This document shows, piece after piece, positions 35,124-42,193 of a DNA stretch of 64,000 nt. How positions within the stretch are numbered: position 1 is the first letter of the stretch; every line of letters starts with the position of its first letter. Origin of the DNA: Aestuariivita sp049276915 (GTDB lineage Bacteria > Pseudomonadota > Alphaproteobacteria > Rhodobacterales > Rhodobacteraceae). Below the pieces are notes generated by a model. The model made no database searches. It was not told the origin of the DNA and saw only the letters and a list, made by a program, of their open reading frames with translations. The stretch is from contig NZ_JBASXK010000104.1 of the NCBI RefSeq assembly GCF_049276915.1, positions 1-64,000 of the forward strand. Reading direction: 5' to 3'. The translations under genes were made by a program, and so were the position numbers.

Positions 35124-35206
35124 CTATCGGCAACTTTCTGTCTGACGCAGAGGGCCGATGCCCTCTGTGGAAACTTTCCTGGCAAGATCGAAACAACGGG
35201 CACACA

Positions 35207-36421
35207 TCAGCGGTCGATCTCCCCGAACACCACGTCGAGGGTTCCGATGATCGCCGCGACGTCGGCCAGTTGGTGGCCCTTGGCGATGTAATCCATCGCC
35301 TGCAGATGCAAAAAGCCCGGCGCGCGGATCTTGGCGCGGTAGGGTTTGTTCGACCCATCAGCGACAAGATAGACGCCGAACTCGCCCTTGGGGGCCTCGA
35401 CGGCGCAATAGACCTCGCCCTCGGGCACATGGAAGCCTTCGGTATACAGCTTGAAGTGATGGATCAGCGCTTCCATCGAGGTCTTCATCTCGGCGCGGGG
35501 CGGCGGCGTGATCTTGCCGCGCGCCAGCACATCGCCCGTGGCTTCGCGCAGCTTCACGATGGCCTGGCGGATGATCGAGGTGGACTGGCGCATCTCTTCC
35601 ATGCGGCAGAGATAGCGATCATAGCAATCGCCGTTCTTGCCAACCGGGATCTGAAAGTCAAATTCGTTATAACATTCATAGGGTTGGCTGCGCCGCAGAT
35701 CCCAGGCCAGACCCGATCCGCGCACCATGACACCCGAGAAGCCGTAATCCAGGATATCCTCTTCGCTTACCACGCCGATATCGGCATTGCGCTGCTTGAA
35801 GATGCGGTTTTCGGTCAACAACCCGTCAATATCATCGAGCAACTTCGGGAACTCGATCGCCCATTCCTCGATATCGTCAATCAATTCGTCCGACAGATCC
35901 TGATGCACACCGCCGGGGCGAAAATAGGCGGCATGCAGGCGCGCGCCGCAGGCACGCTCGTAAAAGACCATGAGTTTTTCGCGCTCTTCAAAGCCCCAGA
36001 GCGGCGGCGTCAGCGCGCCCACGTCCATCGCCTGCGTGGTGACGTTCAGCAAATGGCTCAGCACGCGGCCGATCTCGGAGTAGAGCACCCGGATCAGCGA
36101 GGCGCGGCGCGGAACTTGCACGCCGGTCAGCTTTTCGATGGCCAGGCACCAGGCATGTTCCTGATTCATCGGAGCCACGTAATCCAGCCGGTCAAAATAC
36201 GGCAGGTTCTGCAGGTAGGTGCGGCTTTCCATCAGCTTTTCGGTGCCACGGTGCAACAGGCCGATATGGGGGTCGCACCGTTCGACGATTTCGCCGTCCA
36301 ATTCGAGAACCAGACGCAAAACACCATGCGCCGCAGGGTGTTGCGGCCCGAAATTGATGTTGAAATTGCGGATCTTCTGCTCGCCGGTGAGCGTTTCTTC
36401 AAACCCTTTGGAGCCGTCCAT
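35207..36421 (-). CDS. nuoD: NADH-quinone oxidoreductase subunit D
   Basis: NuoD lines the quinone-binding cavity near cluster N2. The 404-residue protein begins MDGSKGFEETLTGEQKIRNF and reaches the conserved NINFGPQHPAAHGVLR with its quinone-head histidine. It is separate from NuoC (not fused as in E. coli). The upstream open frame extends into the NTF2-like gene and is not used. Five bases separate it from that gene. Confidence 0.97.
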   Translation of the reverse strand: MDGSKGFEETLTGEQKIRNFNINFGPQHPAAHGVLRLVLELDGEIVERCDPHIGLLHRGTEKLMESRTYLQNLPYFDRLDYVAPMNQEHAWCLAIEKLTGVQVPRRASLIRVLYSEIGRVLSHLLNVTTQAMDVGALTPPLWGFEEREKLMVFYERACGARLHAAYFRPGGVHQDLSDELIDDIEEWAIEFPKLLDDIDGLLTENRIFKQRNADIGVVSEEDILDYGFSGVMVRGSGLAWDLRRSQPYECYNEFDFQIPVGKNGDCYDRYLCRMEEMRQSTSIIRQAIVKLREATGDVLARGKITPPPRAEMKTSMEALIHHFKLYTEGFHVPEGEVYCAVEAPKGEFGVYLVADGSNKPYRAKIRAPGFLHLQAMDYIAKGHQLADVAAIIGTLDVVFGEIDR

Positions 36422-36426
36422 CTGCG

Positions 36427-36816
36427 TTACCCTTCCATCGCCGGACCATCCATGGTCCGGAACACTTTGGTCATCAGCTTCCACGCGCCATCGACGCGAA
36501 CAAACCCCAGATGATCCTCGAACCGCCGGGGCGGCACATCGACCCACAGATGCACGCGGGCGATCTCGTCACCGGCCACATCCAGAGAGATAATCTCGCA
36601 AGATGGCTCACCGGGGAAGGCATCGCGCGTGGCCACGCGCTCAAGATAGGCCGCCTTGTCCCAGAACTGCAGCCCGCCCGATCCGGTCGCCGCCGTCATC
36701 AGAAAGTTTTCGTGGCACATGTCCGCAAACACCTGCTCACGCGCGAAATGCACGGCCTCGCAATAGGCAACCGCCAGCGCATGTATCGTGGCCTCTGAAG
36801 AAACGGCCCCGTCCAT
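36427..36816 (-). CDS. NTF2-like (SnoaL/DUF4440-type) protein
   Basis: A 129-residue soluble protein with the cone-shaped NTF2 fold pattern: an N-terminal helical pair (AVAYCEAVHFAREQVFADMCHENFLM), a central helix (DKAAYLERVATRDAFPG) and strands ending VHLWVDVPPRRFEDHLGFVRVDGAWKLMTKVF. The ATG at 36816 overlaps the stop of the 57-residue protein (TGATG). Such folds bind small hydrophobic ligands; no active-site motif is recognised. Its position between nuoC and nuoD makes it co-expressed with complex I. Confidence 0.72.
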   Translation of the reverse strand: MDGAVSSEATIHALAVAYCEAVHFAREQVFADMCHENFLMTAATGSGGLQFWDKAAYLERVATRDAFPGEPSCEIISLDVAGDEIARVHLWVDVPPRRFEDHLGFVRVDGAWKLMTKVFRTMDGPAMEG

Positions 36817-36989
36817 CAGCGTTTCTCCATGTCTTGCAGTTTGATCGCCATCCACCAGATCAGCGCCAACGCGCCAATGGGAACGATGCAGACCGCGGCC
36901 CAGTATTTTTCAATCCCGAAATGCGGCAGCAGTTTCAGCATCGGAATGATGGTCAGCGTTGTAATGATAAGCCAGATGACAAATTCCAT
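36816..36989 (-). CDS. 57-residue membrane protein between nuoC and nuoD
   Basis: A short gene encoding 57 residues: MEFVIWLIITTLTIIPMLKL then LPHFGIEKYWAAV..., ending QDMEKR. Two hydrophobic stretches (~3-20 and ~29-48) suggest a helical hairpin. The start shares one base with the nuoC stop (TAATG) and its stop shares one base with the next start (TGATG), so translation is coupled at both ends; that tight fit is the main support for it being real. Function unknown; a small accessory or assembly subunit of complex I is a possible role. Confidence 0.7.
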   Translation of the reverse strand: MEFVIWLIITTLTIIPMLKLLPHFGIEKYWAAVCIVPIGALALIWWMAIKLQDMEKR

Positions 36990-37597
36990 TACTTGGCCTC
37001 CTCTTTCTTTTCATCCCCCGGAAGGATGTATTCGGCACCTTCCCAGGGGCTCATGAAATCGAACTGGCGGTATTCCTGAACCAGGCTGACCGGTTCATAG
37101 ACCACACGTTTCTGGGCCTCGTCATAGCGCACTTCGGTATAGCCGGTGGTCGGGAAATCCTTGCGCAGCGGATAGCCGCGGAACCCGTAATCGGTAAGGA
37201 TGCGGCGCAGGTCGGGATGGCCCGAGAACAGAATGCCGAACATGTCGAACACTTCGCGCTCGAACCAGTTTGACGAGGGGTGCACGTCGATGATCGAGGC
37301 CACCATGTCATCCTCGCGCACACCGACGCGCAGGCGGATGCGGTGGTTCTGGTACATCGACAGAAAATGGTAGACCACGTCAAAGCGCTTGGGGCGCTCG
37401 GGGTAATCGACGCCGGTGATATCCACCAAAGTCGAGAATTTGCAGGTCGGATCGACCTTCAGGAACTGGACGAATTCGACAATCGAGGACAGCGCCACAT
37501 CGACGTTCAGCTCGTCGTGGGTGACATCCCAGCCCAGGACACAATCCGGGCGCTTGGCTTCGATATAGGCCCCGAGTTCGTTCAATGCGTCAGACAT
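36989..37597 (-). CDS. nuoC: NADH-quinone oxidoreductase subunit C
   Basis: NuoC is the 30-kDa peripheral-arm subunit that packs against NuoD. The family signature EREVFDMFGILFSGHPDLRRIL and GYPLRKDFP are present. The 202-residue length is normal; the ATG at 37597 gives MSDALNELGAYIEAK, whereas the frame is open another 61 codons upstream inside nuoB, which is not used. The gap to nuoB is 10 bases. Confidence 0.97.
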   Translation of the reverse strand: MSDALNELGAYIEAKRPDCVLGWDVTHDELNVDVALSSIVEFVQFLKVDPTCKFSTLVDITGVDYPERPKRFDVVYHFLSMYQNHRIRLRVGVREDDMVASIIDVHPSSNWFEREVFDMFGILFSGHPDLRRILTDYGFRGYPLRKDFPTTGYTEVRYDEAQKRVVYEPVSLVQEYRQFDFMSPWEGAEYILPGDEKKEEAK

Positions 37598-37607
37598 CGC
37601 GTTCCCC

Positions 37608-38132
37608 TCAGCGCACAATCGTGCCGGTGCGCCGGATTTTGCGTTGAAGTTGCAGGATACCATAAAGCAGCGCTTCGGCCGTGGGCGGACAGCCCGGCAC
37701 ATAGACATCCACCGGAACGATGCGGTCACAGCCCCGCACCACCGAATAGCTATAGTGGTAATACCCACCGCCATTGGCACAGGAGCCCATCGAGATCACA
37801 TAGCGTGGCTCGGGCATCTGGTCGTAAACCTTGCGCAGCGCCGGGGCCATCTTGTTGGTCAGCGTGCCGGCAACGATCATCAGGTCGGACTGGCGTGGAG
37901 AGGCGCGCGGCGCGGTGCCAAAACGCTCGAGATCATAGCGTGGCATGGCCGTGTGCATCATCTCGACCGCGCAGCAGGCCAGACCGAATGTCATCCAATG
38001 CAGCGATCCGGTGCGCGCCCAGTTGATGATATCCTCGGTCGAGGTCAGCAAAAAGCCCTTGTCCTGCAGCTCGCGGTTCAGCTCCTGGGTGGCGACCTCC
38101 TTGTCGACACCGGCTGTTGCACTCACTCCCAT
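37608..38132 (-). CDS. nuoB: NADH-quinone oxidoreductase subunit B
   Basis: NuoB carries cluster N2, the last iron-sulfur centre before quinone. Its ligands are seen as the vicinal pair GLACCAVEM, the SCANGGGYY cysteine and the VPGCPPTAEAL cysteine. At 174 residues it begins MGVSATAGVDKEVATQ. The start lies inside the nuoA end (10-base overlap), so translation is probably coupled. Confidence 0.97.
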   Translation of the reverse strand: MGVSATAGVDKEVATQELNRELQDKGFLLTSTEDIINWARTGSLHWMTFGLACCAVEMMHTAMPRYDLERFGTAPRASPRQSDLMIVAGTLTNKMAPALRKVYDQMPEPRYVISMGSCANGGGYYHYSYSVVRGCDRIVPVDVYVPGCPPTAEALLYGILQLQRKIRRTGTIVR

Positions 38133-38488
38133 TCCAGCGCCCCTTTCTTCCACTCGTAGGCAAAGCCGATGGTCAGAACGCCCAGGAACACCATCATCGA
38201 CCAGAAGCCGACATCGCTGATGTCTTTGAAACTGACAGCCCAGGGGAACAGGAAGGCGATTTCCAGATCGAAAATGATGAACAGGATCGACACCAGGTAG
38301 AACCGGACATCGAACTTCATCCGCGCGTCATCAAAAGCGTTGAAACCGCATTCATAGGCCGACACCTTTTCGGGGTCAGGGTTGCGCACTGCGAGCACAA
38401 CGGCAGAGAGGATCAGAACAAGGCCGAGACCAATGGCAACGACCAGGAATACGAGAATGGGGAGGTACTCCCTCAGCATCTCTTCCAC
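38123..38488 (-). CDS. nuoA: NADH-quinone oxidoreductase subunit A (GTG start)
   Basis: NuoA (ND3) is a three-helix membrane subunit with the conserved loop EKVSAYECGFNAF, whose cysteine reports complex I state in mitochondria. I chose a GTG start at 38488 because AAGGAG stands 7 bases before it; it gives 121 residues beginning (M)EEMLREYLPILVF. An ATG at 38479 and one at 38518 lack a proper site. It is the first gene of the operon. Confidence 0.93.
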   Translation of the reverse strand: MEEMLREYLPILVFLVVAIGLGLVLILSAVVLAVRNPDPEKVSAYECGFNAFDDARMKFDVRFYLVSILFIIFDLEIAFLFPWAVSFKDISDVGFWSMMVFLGVLTIGFAYEWKKGALEWE

Positions 38489-38555
38489 GAGGTGGCTCCT
38501 TATCATGGCGCAGCCCAATTGGCTGCACAGTCAGCAAGTGACTTGGCTGGTACCG

Positions 38556-38584
38556 GGTGTAACTGCGGTGCAGCATAGGGTCAA
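38556..38584 (-). promoter_or_regulatory. Candidate promoter of the nuo operon
   Basis: On the minus strand TTGACC (38584-38579), 17 bases, TACACC (38561-38556). The leader to the GTG start would be about 60 bases. The -35 is good and the -10 imperfect. Confidence 0.4.
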
Positions 38585-38628
38585 CGGCTGAGGCCACCAA
38601 ATGGTGGGTGAATCGCCGCAGTTCGGGC

Positions 38629-38642
38629 TTTGTGATCACAAA
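38629..38642. promoter_or_regulatory. 14-bp perfect palindrome upstream of nuo
   Basis: TTTGTGATCACAAA is fully self-complementary. It lies about 85-90 bases upstream of the predicted nuo transcript start. It contains TGTGA and TCACA halves as in CRP sites but without the six-base spacer, so CRP is unlikely; a different dimeric regulator is more probable. Confidence 0.45.
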
Positions 38643-38835
38643 TTGAGGCATGCTGTTGCGAAGGCCGGTTATCAGGCGCTTGAAGCGTGTTTTGCATTTG
38701 TGCGGCGCAGGTGCCGGGCGTATTCCGCAGGGTCGCAAAGATGGACGGATTGTCGCAGTCGCGTCTTTAATGCGGCATGATCTTCGAAAGTGGGGATTGC
38801 GCGCCTACATGTCCCCGAGCCAATTGGAGGAAGCC

Positions 38836-39099
38836 ATGAAAGACACTCAGTTCGAGCATGAAGTAACCCAGAATTCTCATGCACATAGCAAAACGTATGT
38901 TAACGGTGTCAAGGCGATCAATGCCGCCAAGCTCAAGCGCGAACAGACCAGTTACGGTGCCATGGTCATGGCGGCAGGTATGGCCGGTGGCTATGGCGAG
39001 GATGGCAAACCGGGTCGCGTGACGGCCTTCGCGCGCAACTTCTGCATTCTGTTTGCCTTTGCGGCACCCAATTTGCTGTTCATCAAATACGTCCTGTAA
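38836..39099 (+). CDS. Small hypothetical membrane protein
   Basis: An 87-residue protein of unknown function. The N-terminal 45 residues are polar and histidine/lysine-rich, a small glycine-rich segment follows (MVMAAGMAGGYGEDGKPG), and residues ~64-84 form one hydrophobic helix (NFCILFAFAAPNLLFIKYVL). GGAGG stands 6 bases before the ATG. It is transcribed divergently from nuo and is convergent with the liu cluster; no family is recognised. Confidence 0.6.
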   Translation: MKDTQFEHEVTQNSHAHSKTYVNGVKAINAAKLKREQTSYGAMVMAAGMAGGYGEDGKPGRVTAFARNFCILFAFAAPNLLFIKYVL

Positions 39100-39116
39100 G
39101 ACGCCCACAGTGTTGA

Positions 39117-39146
39117 CGGGTCTGGCCGGAACCTCGGGCAGACCCG
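39117..39146. terminator. Hairpin between convergent genes
   Basis: Perfect 8-bp arms CGGGTCTG and CAGACCCG with a 14-base loop, in the 95-base gap between the 87-residue gene and the liuC-like gene. It could end transcription in both directions; no T-run. Confidence 0.4.
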
Positions 39147-39194
39147 CATCTGACCAGTGACTGGCGCAGGAAGCCTTCCGGGGCCTCCAGCCAT

Positions 39195-39977
39195 CTAGGG
39201 CATCCAGGCGGCTTTACGTTTGTCAAAGAACGCGCCGATACCTTCGACGGCCTCATCTGTTTCCCAACGGCTTTTCAGCGCATCGATGGTCATCGCGATG
39301 GTGGAGTCATCAATGCGTGGCCCCAGATCACGGGCCAGCTTCTTGGCCGCGGCAACGGCCCCCGGTGCGCAGTCGAGATAGGGCACGACCTGGGCTTCAA
39401 CCGCTTCGGCCAGATCATCCAGCGGCACAGCGCGCGCCAGCAGGCCCAGTTCCACGGCCTCATCCGCGCCGAACAGGCGCGCATTCATGAAGACGCGCCG
39501 TGCCCGCCCCTCGCCCATGCGGGCAATCACATAGGGGCCGATCGTGGCCGGAATGATGCCCAGCCGGGTTTCGGTCAGCCCCATCTTCAGATGATCCGCG
39601 CCAATGGCGATATCACAAACGCTGGCCATACCCACACCGCCGCCAAAAGCATTGCCCTGCAGCGCTCCGATCAGCGGTTTGGGCATGGTGTTGAGCGCCT
39701 GCAGCATATGGGCCAGCTTGGCGGCCTCACGCGCGCGGGTTTCGCCATCCGCCGCCATCTGCTCCTGCATCCAGCCCAGATCGCCCCCGGCGCAAAACGA
39801 TTTGCCCGCCCCGGTCAGGACAACCACGCGCACCGCCTGATCTTCGCCAAGCGCACGCGCGGCATGGGTCAGATCGGCCAGCATCTGCGCAGACATGGCG
39901 TTGTGCTTGTCCGCGCGGTTGAGCATCAGCGTCGCGATCCCGCGCGCATCCATCGTGATTTCAATCGTTTCGTACAT
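39195..39977 (-). CDS. liuC: Enoyl-CoA hydratase/isomerase family, probable methylglutaconyl-CoA hydratase
   Basis: A 260-residue crotonase-fold enzyme. The oxyanion-hole segments are SFCAGGDLGWM and GNAFGGGVGMASVCD, and ETRLGIIPATIGPYV carries the catalytic-Glu region. Because it follows HMG-CoA lyase in a leucine-degradation cluster, the step is likely 3-methylglutaconyl-CoA to HMG-CoA; the sequence alone could fit other enoyl-CoA substrates. The ATG at 39977 (MYETIEITMD) has AAGGTGG upstream. Confidence 0.85.
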   Translation of the reverse strand: MYETIEITMDARGIATLMLNRADKHNAMSAQMLADLTHAARALGEDQAVRVVVLTGAGKSFCAGGDLGWMQEQMAADGETRAREAAKLAHMLQALNTMPKPLIGALQGNAFGGGVGMASVCDIAIGADHLKMGLTETRLGIIPATIGPYVIARMGEGRARRVFMNARLFGADEAVELGLLARAVPLDDLAEAVEAQVVPYLDCAPGAVAAAKKLARDLGPRIDDSTIAMTIDALKSRWETDEAVEGIGAFFDKRKAAWMP

Positions 39978-40017
39978 TCCGTCCACCTTTTGGCAAAAAC
40001 CAATCGCGCCCCAAAGC

Positions 40018-40872
40018 TCAGGCCGGGCGCATCGCCCGTGCCATATCGGCCGCGGTATCAATCACCGCACGATCCAGCCCGGTTTCATAGCCCAGTGCCT
40101 GAAGATGCGCCGCAACGGCTTCGGTTGCGACATTCCCGGCGGCACCCGGCGCATAGGGGCATCCGCCCAACCCGCCAACGGCCGCATCAAACACCCGCAC
40201 CCCCAAGTCCAGCGATGCCTCGATATTGGCCAGCGCCCGCCCGGCAGTGTCATGGTAATGCCCCGCGAGAGCTTCTGGCGGGACGTGATCGAGAACCGCC
40301 CTGAGCATTGCCGAAATACGCTCGGGCGTGCCCTGCCCGATCGTGTCTCCGAGGCTGATCTCATAGCAGCCCATGGCATAGAGCTGTGCTGCGACCGCCG
40401 CCACGCGCGCAGGCGGCGTAGGCCCGTCATAGGGGCAATCGCTGACGCAGGAAACATAGCCGCGTACCGGCAGGCCGATCTCCTGTGCGGCGCTGACCAC
40501 CGGGGCAAAACGCTCGAAGCTTTCGGCGATCGTGGCGTTGATATTGGCGCGCGAAAACCCTTCGCTGGCCGAACCGAACACGGCGATCTCATCGGCCCTT
40601 GCCGCCACCGCGTCCTCAAAGCCGCGCATGTTGGGCGTCAAAGCGGCATAGCGCACGCCGGGTCTGCGCGTGATCCCGGCCAGAACCTCGCCGCTTCCGG
40701 CCATTTGCGGAACCCATTTGGGGCTGACGAAACTGGCGCATTCGATCCGGCGAAACCCGGCCTGGCTGAGACAATCGACCAGTGCGATCTTGTCGGCCAC
40801 CGCAATGGGGCGCGCTTCATTCTGCAGCCCGTCGCGCGGGCCGACCTCGAATATCTCGACGCTCTGGGTCAT
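40018..40872 (-). CDS. liuE: Hydroxymethylglutaryl-CoA lyase
   Basis: HMG-CoA lyase splits HMG-CoA into acetoacetate and acetyl-CoA, the last step of leucine breakdown. The 284-residue TIM-barrel protein has EVGPRDGLQNE at the start, SFVSPKWVPQMA, the metal site HYHDTAGRALAN and the signature GLGGCPYAPGAAGN with the catalytic cysteine. The ATG at 40872 overlaps the stop of the upstream GST gene (TGATG). Confidence 0.95.
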   Translation of the reverse strand: MTQSVEIFEVGPRDGLQNEARPIAVADKIALVDCLSQAGFRRIECASFVSPKWVPQMAGSGEVLAGITRRPGVRYAALTPNMRGFEDAVAARADEIAVFGSASEGFSRANINATIAESFERFAPVVSAAQEIGLPVRGYVSCVSDCPYDGPTPPARVAAVAAQLYAMGCYEISLGDTIGQGTPERISAMLRAVLDHVPPEALAGHYHDTAGRALANIEASLDLGVRVFDAAVGGLGGCPYAPGAAGNVATEAVAAHLQALGYETGLDRAVIDTAADMARAMRPA

Positions 40873-41537
40873 CAGACCTCCCAAGGGGGGTAAAAGTCCT
40901 GAGTGAAGATCCCGGTGCCGGGAAGCGGCAGGCTTGCCTGAAAGGCCGGCCGTTGGGAAATCCGCGCATACCAGTCGCGAACTGCGGGAAACTCATCCAG
41001 TTTCGCGAAGAACCGCGCCATGTAGACAGCCTGCCCGACGCTGATATCGGCCGCCGAAAACCCGCCCGTCAGCAGGTAATCGCGGTTCTCGATCGGCGGG
41101 CTCAGCCGGTCTTCCAGCGCCTGATAGCATTTCTTGATCCGCGCGGCCTCGAGCTTCATCACGATGGGGCTGCGCATATGATCTTCGCGCAGCGCCACAT
41201 GCTGCTGGGTGAGCGCCGCACAGTGCTGGCTGAGGGTTTCGGCAAAATGCACCCAGACAAGCCAGGCCATGCGTTCGGGGTTGGAGGGGCTGCGCCCCAG
41301 ACCATCGGGGCTGAAGCGCTCGCAGAGATATTCGGTGATCGCGCCGCTTTCGAACATCCGCTCGCCTTCGATCTCAAGTGCGGGCACTCGCCCGGCAGGT
41401 GAGAGCACCAGATATTCCGGGGCGCGCAGAGATTTGTCGAAGGCATGAGGGACGACTTCGAAGGGCTCATCCAGTTCATGCAGTAGCCACAACACCCGCA
41501 TCGAGCGTGTTTGAGGGCTGTGATGCAAACGGATCAT
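40872..41537 (-). CDS. Glutathione S-transferase family protein (first of two)
   Basis: A 221-residue GST. The N-terminal thioredoxin-like domain (MIRLHHSPQTRSMRVLWLLHEL) has the SR motif typical of beta/theta-type bacterial GSTs, and the GSH-binding turn is GRVPALEIEGERMFESGAITEYL. A helical C-terminal domain with ADISVGQAVYMARF follows. It overlaps HMG-CoA lyase (TGATG) and the second GST (ATGA). Substrate unknown; its place in the liu operon is unusual. Confidence 0.85.
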   Translation of the reverse strand: MIRLHHSPQTRSMRVLWLLHELDEPFEVVPHAFDKSLRAPEYLVLSPAGRVPALEIEGERMFESGAITEYLCERFSPDGLGRSPSNPERMAWLVWVHFAETLSQHCAALTQQHVALREDHMRSPIVMKLEAARIKKCYQALEDRLSPPIENRDYLLTGGFSAADISVGQAVYMARFFAKLDEFPAVRDWYARISQRPAFQASLPLPGTGIFTQDFYPPWEV

Positions 41538-42193
41538 GGTGTGTTCTCCTTGCGCGTCAGGACGGCCGGGCGCGTCTGGGCGAATGACTCCCGCCCGCAG
41601 ACAGCGTCGAACCAATGCGTTAGCGCCGGACGCCTGCCCAGCAGGGTTTGTCCGTCCGGCACGGCGCAAAAACAGTCGATCATCGGGGCCAGCATGCAAT
41701 CGGCGCGCGTGATGTCACGCCCGTTGAGCACCAGGCCGCCTTCCGCGATCTCTTCGAGCGCATCCAGAACCGGGACCGATGCCGCCAGACCGGCGGTGAT
41801 TTGCGCCTCGTCCCTACCTTCGCCCATGGCGGGTCGATAAAGCGCATGGGAAAACACCTGCCGCACCAGCGGCCAATAGCCATAGGCATCCACGATGCTG
41901 ATCACCTGCAGCACCCGCGCCCGCGCCTTGGCCCCCTGGGGAAACAACTCGGGCCCATCAAAGGCATCATCCAGATAGCCCAGGATGGCCGTGGTCTCAT
42001 AAAGGCGAAAGGCATAGTGCTGCAAAACCGGCACCCGCCCGAAAGGATGGATGCCCATGAGGGCCGCGCGCCCCTCGTCTGTGAAGGGGTTCAGCTCATG
42101 ATACTCATGGGCCAGCCCCTTTTCAATGAGGGCCAGGCGCACTGCGCGTGTATAGACGCTGTCGCTGAAGCCGGTGATCGCCAGACCGATCAC
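41534..42193 (-). CDS. Glutathione S-transferase family protein (second of two)
   Basis: A 219-residue GST with an N-terminal thioredoxin-like domain (TRAVRLALIEKGLAHEY), the GSH turn HPFGRVPVLQHYAFRLYETTAILGYLDDAF, and a helical domain with ITRADCMLAPMIDCF. It is only distantly similar to its neighbour, so the pair is not a recent duplicate. Both ends are coupled by ATGA overlaps, with MCC alpha upstream and the first GST downstream. Confidence 0.85.
   Translation of the reverse strand: MIGLAITGFSDSVYTRAVRLALIEKGLAHEYHELNPFTDEGRAALMGIHPFGRVPVLQHYAFRLYETTAILGYLDDAFDGPELFPQGAKARARVLQVISIVDAYGYWPLVRQVFSHALYRPAMGEGRDEAQITAGLAASVPVLDALEEIAEGGLVLNGRDITRADCMLAPMIDCFCAVPDGQTLLGRRPALTHWFDAVCGRESFAQTRPAVLTRKENTP

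Larger units (their letters stand above)
38489..38835. other. 347-base intergenic region upstream of nuoA
   Basis: Holds a candidate nuo promoter (38556-38584, minus), a hairpin in the predicted leader (GCAGCC/GGCTGC, 38510-38526), an inverted repeat CCACCA-AA-TGGTGG (38594-38607), and a 14-bp palindrome (38629-38642). The rest, toward the plus-strand gene at 38836, contains no convincing gene or RNA. Confidence 0.5.

Noticed and set aside
38629..38642. CRP site reading of the nuo upstream palindrome
   Set aside because: The TGTGA/TCACA halves abut with no six-base spacer, which CRP needs.
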